A stretch of 64,000 bases of DNA, taken from contig NZ_VTOL01000002.1 of the NCBI RefSeq assembly GCF_009801115.1, positions 558,001 to 622,000 of the forward strand, in the 5' to 3' direction. Both the position numbers and the translations under genes were made by a program. The notes beneath the pieces were generated by a model. That model made no database searches, was not told where the DNA came from, and saw only the letters and a program-made list of their open reading frames with translations. Source of the DNA: Dyadobacter sp. 3J3. GTDB lineage: Bacteria > Bacteroidota > Bacteroidia > Cytophagales > Spirosomataceae. How positions within the stretch are numbered: the stretch's first letter is position 1; each line of letters starts with the position of its first letter. This document shows positions 46,462 through 55,539 of this stretch, one piece after another.

Positions 46462-48204
46462 ATGAAAGTGATTTCTGTAAATGTAAGCAGGCCTTGTGAG
46501 ATCGAATGGTCTGGTCGGAAAGTAACGACTTCTATTTTTAAAGAGCCAGTTGCTGGCCGTGTTTTTGTCAGATCCCTCAATTTAGACGGAGATTCACAGG
46601 CAGACCTGATTGCACATGGTGGAGAGCATCGGGCTGTTATGGTTTATCAAATCCAGTCTTATCAATATTGGAGATCCTTATTGAAAAAAGATCTAAAGTA
46701 TGGGCAATTCGGTGAGAATCTTACAGTCGATGGTCTTGCTGATGATCAAGTTTGTATCGGTGACCATTTCCAGGTAGGGTCGGCTATTTTTGAAGTGACT
46801 CAGCCCAGGGTTACCTGCTTTAAGGTAGGTATAAGCACAGGAATTCCGGAAATGCCTGCGTTGTTGGTAGCTCATCACCGTCCCGGATTTTATATGCGTG
46901 TGATTAAAGAAGGAGAGGTTTGCGCGGGGGACATAATAAGAAAAATTAAGGCTGGCGAAGAACAAATGAGCATCACCCGGATTGACAGCTTACTTTACCT
47001 GAAAGACCATCCAACAGATGAATTAGAAAAAGCAATAAAGATCAATGCACTAAGTCAGGGATGGAGGACATCTTTCTTAAATCTACTAAATACATTCAAA
47101 GTCGGAAGCCTTAATGGAAATGCCGGTTTAACAGATTTATCGTCAGGCCAAACAGCCTGGTCAGGATTCCAACAATTTTTTATTCGACACATTCAAATAG
47201 AAAGCAATGGCGTTAAGTCTTTTGAATTTGCAAGGCTGGATGGAACTCCATCCCCGAACTTCTTAGCAGGACAATACATCGCAGTTCGGATCCCTTCAAA
47301 GGATACAGTTGACCAAGTAATTCGGACGTATTCCCTATGCGGGCCACCAAGTTCAGACAATCTAAGAATTGCTGTTAAACGTGAATGTAATGGAATAGGA
47401 AGTGCATATATGCATGACCTGTTGAAAGAAGGTGATATTATTGAGATTAGTGCGCCCAGAGGAGCATTTACACTTTCCAACAATAATAGTCCTTTGGTCT
47501 TTCTATGTGCAGGCATCGGCATTACGCCTTTAATCAGCATGTTATATTCTCTTGCACATCAAAGGGTATCCAGGGAAATTTTGTTTATCAATTCCATTCG
47601 AAATGGAGACTATGAAATCTTTCGTAGCGAAATCAGGTCATTAGCGAAACAGCTTTCGTCATTTAATCAATTGACAATATTCAGCGCGCCTGGTCAGACG
47701 GAACATAAAGGAGTTGATTATGATATCGAAGGACATCTTGATCTGCATATATTATCGCAACAGGGGTTGCAACCTCAAAGTGAATATTATATTTGTGGCC
47801 CCTCAAAGTATATTCAGAATACTCTGGATGCTCTCAAAATAATAGGAATACCTGAAAAACAAATTAAGTTGGAGCAATTTGTCAGCGATCCTTTGCAATT
47901 TGCAGATCAGGGAAAAATAGCGCACCTACCCATTTTAAATGACGGCCATGGTGCACTCGTTACCTTTGCTAAAAGTAAAATTTCATTCCGGTGGAGTCCA
48001 CACTTTGGTAATCTGCTGGAAGCGGCAGAAGCCTGTGACGTTCCCGTTAAATGGTCATGCCGTACAGGAGTGTGCCACCGCTGCGAAACAGGTTTGATAG
48101 ATGGGGAAATTACCTATTTATCTGAACCACTGTCCCCTGCTGCAGATGCGAACGTGCTTATATGCTCTGCTGTCCCAAAAGGCGCAATTACTCTTGATCT
48201 GTAA
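46462..48204 (+). CDS. MOSC-ferredoxin reductase-2Fe-2S ferredoxin fusion
   Basis: A 580-aa soluble redox protein with four parts: a MOSC domain (about 1-205; YiiM-like, LIAHGGEHRAVMVY and YGQFGENLTVDGL, with Cys in QPRVTCFKVG as the presumed molybdenum cofactor ligand), an FAD domain (about 230-335; RTYSLCG), an NAD(P) domain (about 345-460; CAGIGITPLISML) and a plant-type ferredoxin domain (about 495-580; CRTGVCHRCETG plus a late Cys). This is an electron chain from NAD(P)H to the MOSC site, probably to reduce N-hydroxylated or similar compounds. The fused architecture is known in other bacteria; substrate unknown. The frame is intact among decayed neighbours. Confidence 0.88.
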   Translation: MKVISVNVSRPCEIEWSGRKVTTSIFKEPVAGRVFVRSLNLDGDSQADLIAHGGEHRAVMVYQIQSYQYWRSLLKKDLKYGQFGENLTVDGLADDQVCIGDHFQVGSAIFEVTQPRVTCFKVGISTGIPEMPALLVAHHRPGFYMRVIKEGEVCAGDIIRKIKAGEEQMSITRIDSLLYLKDHPTDELEKAIKINALSQGWRTSFLNLLNTFKVGSLNGNAGLTDLSSGQTAWSGFQQFFIRHIQIESNGVKSFEFARLDGTPSPNFLAGQYIAVRIPSKDTVDQVIRTYSLCGPPSSDNLRIAVKRECNGIGSAYMHDLLKEGDIIEISAPRGAFTLSNNNSPLVFLCAGIGITPLISMLYSLAHQRVSREILFINSIRNGDYEIFRSEIRSLAKQLSSFNQLTIFSAPGQTEHKGVDYDIEGHLDLHILSQQGLQPQSEYYICGPSKYIQNTLDALKIIGIPEKQIKLEQFVSDPLQFADQGKIAHLPILNDGHGALVTFAKSKISFRWSPHFGNLLEAAEACDVPVKWSCRTGVCHRCETGLIDGEITYLSEPLSPAADANVLICSAVPKGAITLDL

Positions 48205-48499
48205 TTAATGCGAATTAAGGGTTGAAAATTGGGGAGAAATAGCGATACCAAGTCGTTCTAATTATAGAGTAAAAGATTTATTATCAGAATATTAATAGTG
48301 ATTCCAAACGCTAAAAATGCACAGTATCTTCTGTTAGGCAGCCAATAGAATCCTCTTTCAATTACCTAATTGAGAAGACTGACATTCAACGTGCAAGTAA
48401 GGTCCGTTCTACCAAAGGATTACTTGTGCATCCTTTCGGGAAAATCGAAGCTGCATTTTTCCACCCGTATATAACTCTTAACTCGCATTTTTCATTAAA

Positions 48500-49240
48500 A
48501 TGCGAAAATGTCGATTTCTACTTAATATCTCTTTCCTGTGTTTCGAATGGAATTGCTGTTTATCCCGGATAAACAATCCAGACCTTGACAAAGTCAAGGA
48601 TTCCATAGTCACCAGGTACAACCGAAATGATTTTAGGGGAATATATCAATTAGCAGACACCACTTTTTCTAATCACATCACAGAGAAGTAACTTTCCGGT
48701 TTTCTAAGGAGCAATCGCAATTCAGGCAACATTCTAAGCGCCAGATTACAGTCCTTAGCAGACGAAAAATCCTTCTACTGGTTAGATTGTGAAACGAGAG
48801 ATATGAAAATGACCCTCGCAGTTGCCAGCAACAAATGCACAACTTTTGGCTTTTCAAATGTTCCCATCGTGCTTTTGAAAGAAGCCCCAAACGTCAAAAA
48901 AATAATACAATAAAAACTCCGACAGATAGATTGGTTGATGGCCTAGTAATATCGCATTTCAAAAATCCGAATGGTTCAGGACTTTCAATTGGGATTATCG
49001 CTAATGGAGCCGTCCAGACCTACCACTACGGCTCTACAAATAAGACGACAAAGCAACTCCCGCCATCAAAAAAATCAATCCGGTACATTACCGCCAGTTT
49101 TTGATTGGAGGCTATAAAAAGCAGAAGACCTTCGCAAGCCAGCTTATCTCTAATTCCGAACTTGAGGGATACATTACTGACTTTCGACCAAATTTAATTC
49201 TTCGTGGAAAAGGTTGGGGAAAAGAATTGTTCATCAGCTG
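48500..49240 (+). pseudogene. Decayed serine hydrolase (beta-lactamase class C type)
   Basis: The first frame (from 48500) has a leader and RYNRNDFRGIYQLADTTFSNHI, an NTF2-like DUF3887-type part. After a stop the same frame continues SGNILSARL and MKMTLAVASNK; then a shift gives NPNGSGLSIGIIANGAVQTYHYG and traces (KTFASQLISNSELEGYI) of the region normally holding the SxxK serine. The catalytic domain ends there. Nonsense, frameshift and truncation make it dead. Confidence 0.7.
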
Positions 49241-49291
49241 ATAAAAGCTTTTGGATTCTGAACAGGTTTGACCAAATATAGGAGGAATATT

Positions 49292-50365
49292 TTAATACCG
49301 TAAGATCTCCTTTGTTTCTGCAACCAACGACGCCATGAGCTCCGACGCTTTGGTGTGTCTTAAATTAACCGTCTTTTGCCCGGACCAGAAGTTAATCATA
49401 TCCTTCTTTCCCCGTAAAAGGGCAGCTTCTCTTAGCGGTCCAATCAGCCTGGTTTGAAGCGGAAAAGGTAGCACTTCCGTTTCGTTGCTGACTTCTTCTG
49501 AAATCCGGTTTCGGATCATCCTGCCCATTCTGCCAGTAAGCGACTTGGAAAGCACTGTGTATTTTGCCTCATCCGAAAGAATCTTTGCCTTGTGAAGAGG
49601 CGAAGCATTAGATTCGTCGGTAACCAGAAAAGCCGTTCCCAATTGTACGGCATCTGCGCCTAATGTAAAGGCAGCAGCAATGCCTTTGCCATCTACGATT
49701 CCACCAGCGGCTATCACAGGAGTTTTGACTTTTGCTTTCAATTGCTGAATCAGGGCAAATGTGCCGGTTAATGATTCGCTTGCCGGCCTCAGAAATGAAG
49801 GCCGATGCCCGCCGGCTTCAAATCCTGCCGCCACAATGGCATCAACATTTGCTTCTTCCAGCAACAAGGCTTCATCCAGGGTAGTGGCTGCACCAACGGT
49901 TTTGATTCCAAGTCTGCGCGCTTCGTCAAGAATCTCCTTTGACGGAATGCCAAATATAAAACTGAAAACCGCAGGCCTGATCTTAAAAATTGCTTCTACC
50001 TGTTTTTCGAATTTGGACGCAATATTCGTATCCAGATTTGGCATTGGAATCCCCAGCTCATCAAAATAAGGTTGAAAAAGTTCCTTTATTTTGGTAAGGC
50101 TCTGTTCCGAAAAATCAGCCAGCCCCTCGTCAACATCTGAAACCCAGAGATTGATATTATAGGGCTTGTCGGTCAACATCCGGATCGCCTTGTCGGCTTC
50201 CAAAATCTGTTCAGCAGTAAAGGTGTAGGCTCCAAAACTGCCAAGTCCGCCTGCATTTGAGACTGCAGCCAACAGCTGAGGCGTTGAAAATCCTCCACCC
50301 ATAGGGCCGAGCAGAATTGGATACTTAATCCCTAACAGTCCGGTTATTTTCGATTCATTCCACAT
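49292..50365 (-). CDS. Nitronate monooxygenase-like flavoprotein
   Basis: A 357-aa FMN-dependent TIM-barrel enzyme of the nitronate monooxygenase/2-nitropropane dioxygenase family, which oxidises nitronates. Landmarks are PILLGPMGGGFSTPQLLAAVSNAGGLGSFG near residue 16, AAGFEAGGHRPS near 180 with the presumed active-site histidine, and AAGGIVDGKGIAAAFTLGADAVQLGTAF near 225 for phosphate binding. It is the last gene of a probable five-gene operon from the YceI gene; 3 bases separate it from the NTF2-like gene. Dihydroorotate-dehydrogenase-like alternatives are less likely. Confidence 0.9.
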   Translation of the reverse strand: MWNESKITGLLGIKYPILLGPMGGGFSTPQLLAAVSNAGGLGSFGAYTFTAEQILEADKAIRMLTDKPYNINLWVSDVDEGLADFSEQSLTKIKELFQPYFDELGIPMPNLDTNIASKFEKQVEAIFKIRPAVFSFIFGIPSKEILDEARRLGIKTVGAATTLDEALLLEEANVDAIVAAGFEAGGHRPSFLRPASESLTGTFALIQQLKAKVKTPVIAAGGIVDGKGIAAAFTLGADAVQLGTAFLVTDESNASPLHKAKILSDEAKYTVLSKSLTGRMGRMIRNRISEEVSNETEVLPFPLQTRLIGPLREAALLRGKKDMINFWSGQKTVNLRHTKASELMASLVAETKEILRY

Positions 50366-50368
50366 GGC

Positions 50369-50737
50369 TCAGTCGGCTACATCAGTTAGTAATTTATTTA
50401 CGATAACCCATTCTCCGTTGATCTTGTTCAACAAAAACAGATCAAAATAATTGAAATCAAGCATCGGCATATGTACACTGGCAATTGCTATTGAATTAAT
50501 AATTTCTATTGCCAGTACTTCCATCCTGAACTCCCCGTTCAGCTCAAATGGGCTTTTGCGGTTTTTAACGTCATCGAGATATTCGCCAGGTTTTTTAAAA
50601 TAAGGTGACCCATTTACATCACCGGCTACAAGCGCCTCTGAGTGAAATACCTGTCTGAGCAATTCGATATTGCCATTAAAAACGCCGTCAAAATATTTTG
50701 ACAATACTGCCGATACATTATCTGTGTAATTGTTCAT
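50369..50737 (-). CDS. NTF2-like (lumazine-binding-type) protein
   Basis: A 122-aa protein from the ATG at 50737 (MNNYTDNVSAVLSKYFDGVFNGNIELL); the frame stays open to 50791 but the usual family start is here. The SnoaL/NTF2 cone fold is suggested by the helix-helix-beta order and VLAIEIINSIAIASV / WVIVNKLLTDV strands. Such proteins bind or isomerise small hydrophobic or oxidised molecules. It sits 3 bases before the nitronate monooxygenase gene and 84 bases after the SDR gene. Confidence 0.82.
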   Translation of the reverse strand: MNNYTDNVSAVLSKYFDGVFNGNIELLRQVFHSEALVAGDVNGSPYFKKPGEYLDDVKNRKSPFELNGEFRMEVLAIEIINSIAIASVHMPMLDFNYFDLFLLNKINGEWVIVNKLLTDVAD

Positions 50738-50821
50738 TTCTTTAGAGGTTGGGGCATAAGGTATGCGTTTCTGCATGATGCATCTCCGCATACCTATAAT
50801 ATTTTATTGCTGATCAGGTAG

Positions 50822-51568
50822 TTATGCCATATGATGACCAGCAACGTGGCCTCCATCAAGATTGATGATCTCACCGGTTATAAAACTGCTGCCCGCCAGG
50901 TACAGCGCAAGTTCGGCTACATCATTGGTTTCGCCGATACGGTCAATCAGGTGAAGACCAGCAAGGCTGTCTGCGTTACTAACACCGTTTTTTGCCTGCA
51001 GCGGACTCCTGATAATTCCTGGTGCAATGCCGTTGACCCGAATGTTATTTTTACCAAATTCAGCTGCCAGCTGACGTGTCAGTGCGTGAATGCCACCTTT
51101 GCTTGATATGGGTGCAGTAGCCGGGAAACCGCCAATTGCATGATCAACCAATACGGTTCCTATATTAATAATCGAGCCTTCACCTTGTTTGAGCATTTGC
51201 CTGATCGCAGCCTGACTTGTGAAAAATGTACCTTTTAAATTGACGTTTAAAAACTGGTCGAGATAGGCTTCGGTGACATCCAGAAACGGTTTTGGCTCAA
51301 ATATACCAGCGTTATTGACCAGTACATCTACACGGCCGAACCGTGTTACGGCTGCTTTAACCAATGCTTCACCAGTGTTTGTATGACTGATATCACCTGC
51401 CACCGGCACCAGCCGATCGTGATGCCCAAGTTCTTCAAAGGCTGCCTGTAAATTATATTTATTGGCCCCGTTGATGACTACATTATGTCCGTGTTCCAGG
51501 AATAAACCTGCTATCGCCTTACCGATGCCCGTAGATGCGCCGGTTACGATGATCGTTTGTGTTTTCAT
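50822..51568 (-). CDS. Short-chain dehydrogenase-like protein lacking catalytic Ser/Tyr
   Basis: A 248-aa Rossmann-fold protein of the SDR superfamily. The nucleotide motif TGASTGIGKA (9-18) and NNAG near 86 are intact, as is the PG-motif GIAPGIIRSPL near 180. At the active site the usual Tyr of YxxxK is proline (PISSK near 153) and the preceding Ser position reads INIGTVL. So classic hydride chemistry is doubtful: it may be a divergent reductase, or a binding/regulatory member. The frame is intact. It is the third gene of the operon from the YceI gene. Confidence 0.88.
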   Translation of the reverse strand: MKTQTIIVTGASTGIGKAIAGLFLEHGHNVVINGANKYNLQAAFEELGHHDRLVPVAGDISHTNTGEALVKAAVTRFGRVDVLVNNAGIFEPKPFLDVTEAYLDQFLNVNLKGTFFTSQAAIRQMLKQGEGSIINIGTVLVDHAIGGFPATAPISSKGGIHALTRQLAAEFGKNNIRVNGIAPGIIRSPLQAKNGVSNADSLAGLHLIDRIGETNDVAELALYLAGSSFITGEIINLDGGHVAGHHMA

Positions 51569-51593
51569 AATAATTTAAATATTTTTGCTGAAA

Positions 51594-51809
51594 CTATCTG
51601 TGGGCGGTGATTCCTTTTTCCCGGAGTACGGATACCTGTTCTCCCGCATAACCCCAGTCATCAAGGTCAATTTCCTGTATCACTACATGCGTGAGCTTTG
51701 GATCTTTGTCCAACACTTCCGTGATCAGATTAGTCACTCCTACTATGAGCGCTTGTTTTTGTTCACGGGTAACGCCTTCCCGGGTCACCTCAATTTTTAT
51801 GTATGGCAT
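51594..51809 (-). CDS. 4-oxalocrotonate tautomerase family protein
   Basis: A 71-aa tautomerase with the catalytic Pro directly after the initiator (MPYIKIEVTREGVTREQKQ); Pro1 is the general base after methionine removal. The family length is about 62-75. The helix and second strand (KLTHVVIQEIDLDDWGYAGE) fit. It forms oligomers and tautomerises enol-keto acids. It lies 25 bases before the SDR gene and 10 bases after the YceI gene, a compact operon. Confidence 0.92.
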   Translation of the reverse strand: MPYIKIEVTREGVTREQKQALIVGVTNLITEVLDKDPKLTHVVIQEIDLDDWGYAGEQVSVLREKGITAHR

Positions 51810-51819
51810 GGCTTTAAAG

Positions 51820-52353
51820 TTAAAGGGTATTTAAAGCAGTCAATTTCACATCCAGTTCAAATTCATTGTAGATCAATGTATCACCTAGATTCTGGAAAAA
51901 ATTTCCTGAGCGAAACTTCATGTTATAGAGCGTGCGGTCCACGATAATTTTGCCTGATGCAGTGAGCGTTTCATCATCGATAAGCAAATCGGCAGAAAAG
52001 GTGACAGGGTTGGTAATGTCTTTGATGGTCAGATTACCGCTAACTAAATAGCTTCCCTCCTGGGTTTTGGCAGAACCGGTAATGGTGAAAAATGCTTCGG
52101 GAAAGCGGTCTGCTGAAAAGAAATCATTAGAAAATAAGTGACCTTCGAATTGTGCGTTGGTGGCCGGATCTGTCACATCCAGTATCTTTAAGGAGGCAAT
52201 GTCAATGACAAAATTTCCGCCAAGATTATCATCAGTCAATGATATTGTTCCGGATTTAATGGCAATGGTACCATTATGTGCGCCGGTTACTTTTTTGCCC
52301 GTCCAGTTAATGTTACTTCGTGCGCTTGCGACTTCAAATGTTCTGGTTTCCAT
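51820..52353 (-). CDS. YceI family lipocalin-like protein
   Basis: A 177-aa YceI-type lipid-binding beta-barrel. Motifs: ARSNINWTGKKVTGAHNGTI at the start, FSADRFPEAFFTITG near 80, and GNLTIKDITNPVTF near 108. No signal peptide, so it would be cytoplasmic, unlike E. coli YceI; related Bacteroidota proteins bind isoprenoid-like ligands. First gene of the five-gene operon; its promoter region carries the Crp/Fnr-type palindrome at 52423-52436. Confidence 0.92.
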   Translation of the reverse strand: METRTFEVASARSNINWTGKKVTGAHNGTIAIKSGTISLTDDNLGGNFVIDIASLKILDVTDPATNAQFEGHLFSNDFFSADRFPEAFFTITGSAKTQEGSYLVSGNLTIKDITNPVTFSADLLIDDETLTASGKIIVDRTLYNMKFRSGNFFQNLGDTLIYNEFELDVKLTALNTL

Positions 52354-52391
52354 GTTCTTTGTTTTATCAATTGTTATTTAATTTGATAGCA

Positions 52392-52398
52392 CAAAGTA
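52392..52398 (-). promoter_or_regulatory. Candidate -7 box of the YceI operon
   Basis: On the minus strand TACTTTG resembles the Bacteroidota TAnnTTTG box and lacks a good -33 element, as expected for an activator-dependent promoter. It implies a start near 52386. Confidence 0.4.
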
Positions 52399-52422
52399 CC
52401 TCAGTAAAATTCAGTGGATTAC

Positions 52423-52436
52423 GTGATCTAGATCAC
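52423..52436. promoter_or_regulatory. Crp/Fnr-type operator upstream of the YceI operon
   Basis: GTGATCTAGATCAC is a perfect 14-bp palindrome resembling the TGTGA-N6-TCACA consensus. Its centre is about 43 bp upstream of the predicted transcription start, the class II activator position. It sits between the regulator gene at 52451 and the operon, so the regulator is the natural candidate to bind it. Confidence 0.65.
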
Positions 52437-52450
52437 AATCGTAAACGGCA

Positions 52451-53050
52451 TTATTTATGGTTATTGTAAAGTCTGCTGAGTGTCTCGCGCGACACGCCAA
52501 GGTAGGAGGCAATGAGGTGTTTGGGGACCAGATTATAAAGCTGGGGATACATTGCCAGCAGTTCTTCGTAGCGTGCTTTTGTGTCGTTGTTCATAAAAGA
52601 CAACAGCCTTTTTTGGGAAGCAAGATATCCCTTGTTAGTCCGCCAGCGGAAGAAATGTTCAACCTGATGCAATTCGTTACAAAGCTTTTCGCGATCCTGA
52701 TTGGAAAGGCAGAGCACTTCCGCGTCGGTAATGCAGTCGACACCGATCGTGGCCTTACTTTGATTATATAAAGCGCCGTAATCAGAGGTCCACCAAGTTG
52801 GCATAGCAAACTGAAGAATATACATTTTAATCTGATCATTGATAAAAAAAGCCTTCAGACATCCGGATATTACAAAGAATTCTTGATCCACCTTTTCCCC
52901 CTCACTGATCAGAACCTGCCCCTTTTTAAAGGATTTTGGTTTAAAGTGAGAAAAAAAATATTCGAATTGCTCATCACTCAGTATCGCTGTTTTTCTAACA
53001 TGTTGTTTCAATATTTCCTTTGCTTCCATGATGAGGTTGGGCTGATTCAA
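52451..53050 (-). CDS. Crp/Fnr family transcription regulator
   Basis: A 199-aa regulator: cyclic-nucleotide-type beta roll (about 15-130; VLISEGEKVDQEFFVISGCLKAFFI) and a C-terminal winged helix with recognition helix HLIASYLGVSRETLSRLYNN near 178-197. No FNR-type cysteine cluster is seen, so it is not a simple oxygen sensor. An alternative start is at 53029 (MEAKEILKQ). It lies upstream of the YceI operon on the same strand and, with the palindrome at 52423, probably activates it. Confidence 0.92.
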   Translation of the reverse strand: MNQPNLIMEAKEILKQHVRKTAILSDEQFEYFFSHFKPKSFKKGQVLISEGEKVDQEFFVISGCLKAFFINDQIKMYILQFAMPTWWTSDYGALYNQSKATIGVDCITDAEVLCLSNQDREKLCNELHQVEHFFRWRTNKGYLASQKRLLSFMNNDTKARYEELLAMYPQLYNLVPKHLIASYLGVSRETLSRLYNNHK

Positions 53051-53251
53051 ACTTCTAAATTATCCTTTTTTTTGAAAAGGCGAAAACAGAAAATCCAACT
53101 TAAATATTTAACCACCCGATTATTTTTCTAATAATCTCACAGATAAAATCAATGACGATTAGTAAATACCGGAAAATGCATGCAATTCCAAATTATATTT
53201 TCCGTCCATCCGGAGATTTCCGTAATGCCGCAATTTGTCAGTCTTTTTTCA

Positions 53252-53767
53252 TTAATTTAAAGCATTAAAATACATTCTCATTTCTTCATAGGCTGCTGCC
53301 AGTGCGCCCAGACTAAAACCACGGTTAAGCCCGCTTGGATTTGGTAAAACCCAGACAATATATCCTTCGAACCTATCATCCTGTAATCCCCACCCAATAT
53401 TCTTTTTCCCAGAAAATGCGCAATAACCTGCCTTACCCAAAAAAGCGATGCACCTGGGTTTATATGTCTTTATTTTCTGAGAGAACCCAGCCAGGGCCAT
53501 GCTAAATTCTTCTTTCGACAATTCATCCGCTTTCGTCGTTGGGCGCTCCACAGCTGTCGTCAGGCCATAGCTATATTCCAATAATGTTTGGTCATCTAAG
53601 GCCTCTATTTCGTGGCGAGTAAAGCCGGCCAGATAAAGAACCCGCCAAAAGCGGTTGCTCCTACCTGAGAAGTGATGCCCATCGACTGCCGATTTAAGGC
53701 CTGGATTTATCCCACAGAAAACGATCGTCAGGTTTTCTGAAATAATATCAGTCAGCGAGTTAGTCAT
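53252..53767 (-). CDS. mug: Mismatch-specific uracil/thymine DNA glycosylase
   Basis: Removes thymine or uracil mispaired with guanine as the first step of base excision repair. The 171-aa protein has the catalytic motif VFCGINPGLKSA near residue 16 and the later PNPSGLNRG motif near 147 of the Mug family. Complete. It is transcribed 23 bases after the acetolactate synthase gene on the same strand, a pairing without obvious metabolic link. Confidence 0.92.
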   Translation of the reverse strand: MTNSLTDIISENLTIVFCGINPGLKSAVDGHHFSGRSNRFWRVLYLAGFTRHEIEALDDQTLLEYSYGLTTAVERPTTKADELSKEEFSMALAGFSQKIKTYKPRCIAFLGKAGYCAFSGKKNIGWGLQDDRFEGYIVWVLPNPSGLNRGFSLGALAAAYEEMRMYFNALN

Positions 53768-53790
53768 ATTGAATAGTGATTAATAACATT

Positions 53791-55539
53791 TTATCTCAGT
53801 CTGATGTCACCCACCCCCGCTCCCTGCGGGATCATCGGGAAAACATTGTTTTCTCTTTTTACCATTACCTCCAAAAGAAACGATCCCTTATGGCTTAGCA
53901 TTTCACTCAAGGCGGTTGCCAATTCCTGCCTTTCAGAAATCAATTTTCCGGAAATTTTATAGGAACCTGCCAGGGCTACGAAATCAGGACTTTCCAGATC
54001 TACAAAGGAATATCTGGAATTACTGAACAGTTCCTGCCATTGTCTTACCATTCCTAAGAAACGGTTGTTCAATATAACTATTTTGATACTAATCCCGGTC
54101 TGCATAATTGTCCCGAGCTCCTGTAAAGTCATCTGAAAACCTCCGTCACCTATAATTGCAATCACTTCCTTTTGGAGCGCTCCAAACTTCGATCCTATTG
54201 CCGCTGGTAATGCAAAACCCATGGTTCCCAACCCGCCGCTTGTGATATTACTCCGACTGTTGTTAAACCTGGCATACCGGCAGGTAACCATCTGGTTTTG
54301 CCCTACATCTGAAACAATCACCGCTTCACCCTTTGTTAGCGCATTCAATTGATTTAGCACCTCGCCCATCGTCAGTTCACCCTCCGACGGATTTAATTCC
54401 TTATGAATTACTGTATCAAACTCCTCAGCATAAAGGCTTTTAAATCGGCCTACCCATTCGGCATGTTCCTTGGAAAGAATCAACGTTGTAAGTAAAGGAA
54501 GTGTTTCCTTGCAATCTCCACAGACCGCGATGTCTGCCGTGACATTCTTACCGATTTCGGACCGGTCTATATCCAGGTGAACTATTTTGGCTTGTTTTGC
54601 ATATTTATCCAGACGGCCTGTGACCCTGTCATCAAATCGCATCCCAATTGCTATCAAAACGTCACATTCATTGGTCAGCACATTCGGCGCATAATTTCCA
54701 TGCATACCCAGCATCCCAACATTTAAAGGATGATCTGTCGGAATACCCCCTGCGCCCAGTATTGTCCAGGCCGCCGGAATTCCGCTTTTTTCTACAAATA
54801 CCCGAAATTCTTTTTCTGCGCTACCTAATATTACTCCCTGTCCCCATAAGATCAATGGTCTGGCTGCTGCGTTAATGAGTGCTGCGGCCGATTGCACCGC
54901 ATCGGTTTTGACAATGGGACGCGGCCTGTAACTTCTGATATCGTTGCATTTAACATATCCCTCGTACTTAAAACTCTGGAGCTGCGCATCTTTGGTGATA
55001 TCAATCAAAACAGGACCAGGCCTGCCGCTACGGGCTATGTAAAACGCTTTCGCAAGAATGGAAGGAATCTCTTCTGCACGGGTTATAAGATAGTTCCATT
55101 TTGTTATGGGTGCCGACATATTGATAACATCTGTTTCCTGAAAGGCATCTGTTCCAAGCAAATGCGAATATACCTGCCCTGTGATACAAACCAGAGGAGT
55201 ACTGTCTATTTGTGCATCTGCTACACCGGTAAGAATGTTAGTTGCCCCGGGTCCGCTTGTTGCAAAAACGACACCAACCTTTCCCGAAACACGTGCATAA
55301 CCCTGCGCAGCGTGCACCCCACCTTGCTCATGCCGAACCAGAACATGATTGAGCTGAGTACTGTTATCATACAGCGCATCATAAATTGCAATGTTTGCAC
55401 CTCCGGGAATCCCAAAAATTGTGTCGACTCCTTCTGCTATTAAAGCCTCAAGAACCGCCTGCGAACCACTGATTTCTCTCGAAATTGCCGCATCAACCTC
55501 GGCCGCTTCTACATTATCATCTAATTTCATGTTCATCAT
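53791..55539 (-). CDS. ilvB: Acetolactate synthase large subunit-like enzyme (orphan)
   Basis: A 582-aa thiamine-diphosphate enzyme. The N-terminal domain has IFGIPGGANI near 40 and the catalytic glutamate in RHEQGGVHAAQGYAR near 66; the C-terminal domain has the TPP motif GDGGFQMTLQEL ending in NNRFLGMVRQWQE. These match biosynthetic-type large subunits. No small regulatory subunit, dehydratase or reductase gene is near, so it may be a catabolic acetolactate synthase or serve another carbonyl-ligation pathway. It is separated from the PEP-mutase-family gene by 245 bases. Confidence 0.88.
   Translation of the reverse strand: MMNMKLDDNVEAAEVDAAISREISGSQAVLEALIAEGVDTIFGIPGGANIAIYDALYDNSTQLNHVLVRHEQGGVHAAQGYARVSGKVGVVFATSGPGATNILTGVADAQIDSTPLVCITGQVYSHLLGTDAFQETDVINMSAPITKWNYLITRAEEIPSILAKAFYIARSGRPGPVLIDITKDAQLQSFKYEGYVKCNDIRSYRPRPIVKTDAVQSAAALINAAARPLILWGQGVILGSAEKEFRVFVEKSGIPAAWTILGAGGIPTDHPLNVGMLGMHGNYAPNVLTNECDVLIAIGMRFDDRVTGRLDKYAKQAKIVHLDIDRSEIGKNVTADIAVCGDCKETLPLLTTLILSKEHAEWVGRFKSLYAEEFDTVIHKELNPSEGELTMGEVLNQLNALTKGEAVIVSDVGQNQMVTCRYARFNNSRSNITSGGLGTMGFALPAAIGSKFGALQKEVIAIIGDGGFQMTLQELGTIMQTGISIKIVILNNRFLGMVRQWQELFSNSRYSFVDLESPDFVALAGSYKISGKLISERQELATALSEMLSHKGSFLLEVMVKRENNVFPMIPQGAGVGDIRLR

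Noticed and set aside
53252..55539. Operon of mug with acetolactate synthase as a functional pair
   Set aside because: Close spacing only; the functions are unrelated, so co-transcription does not imply a pathway.
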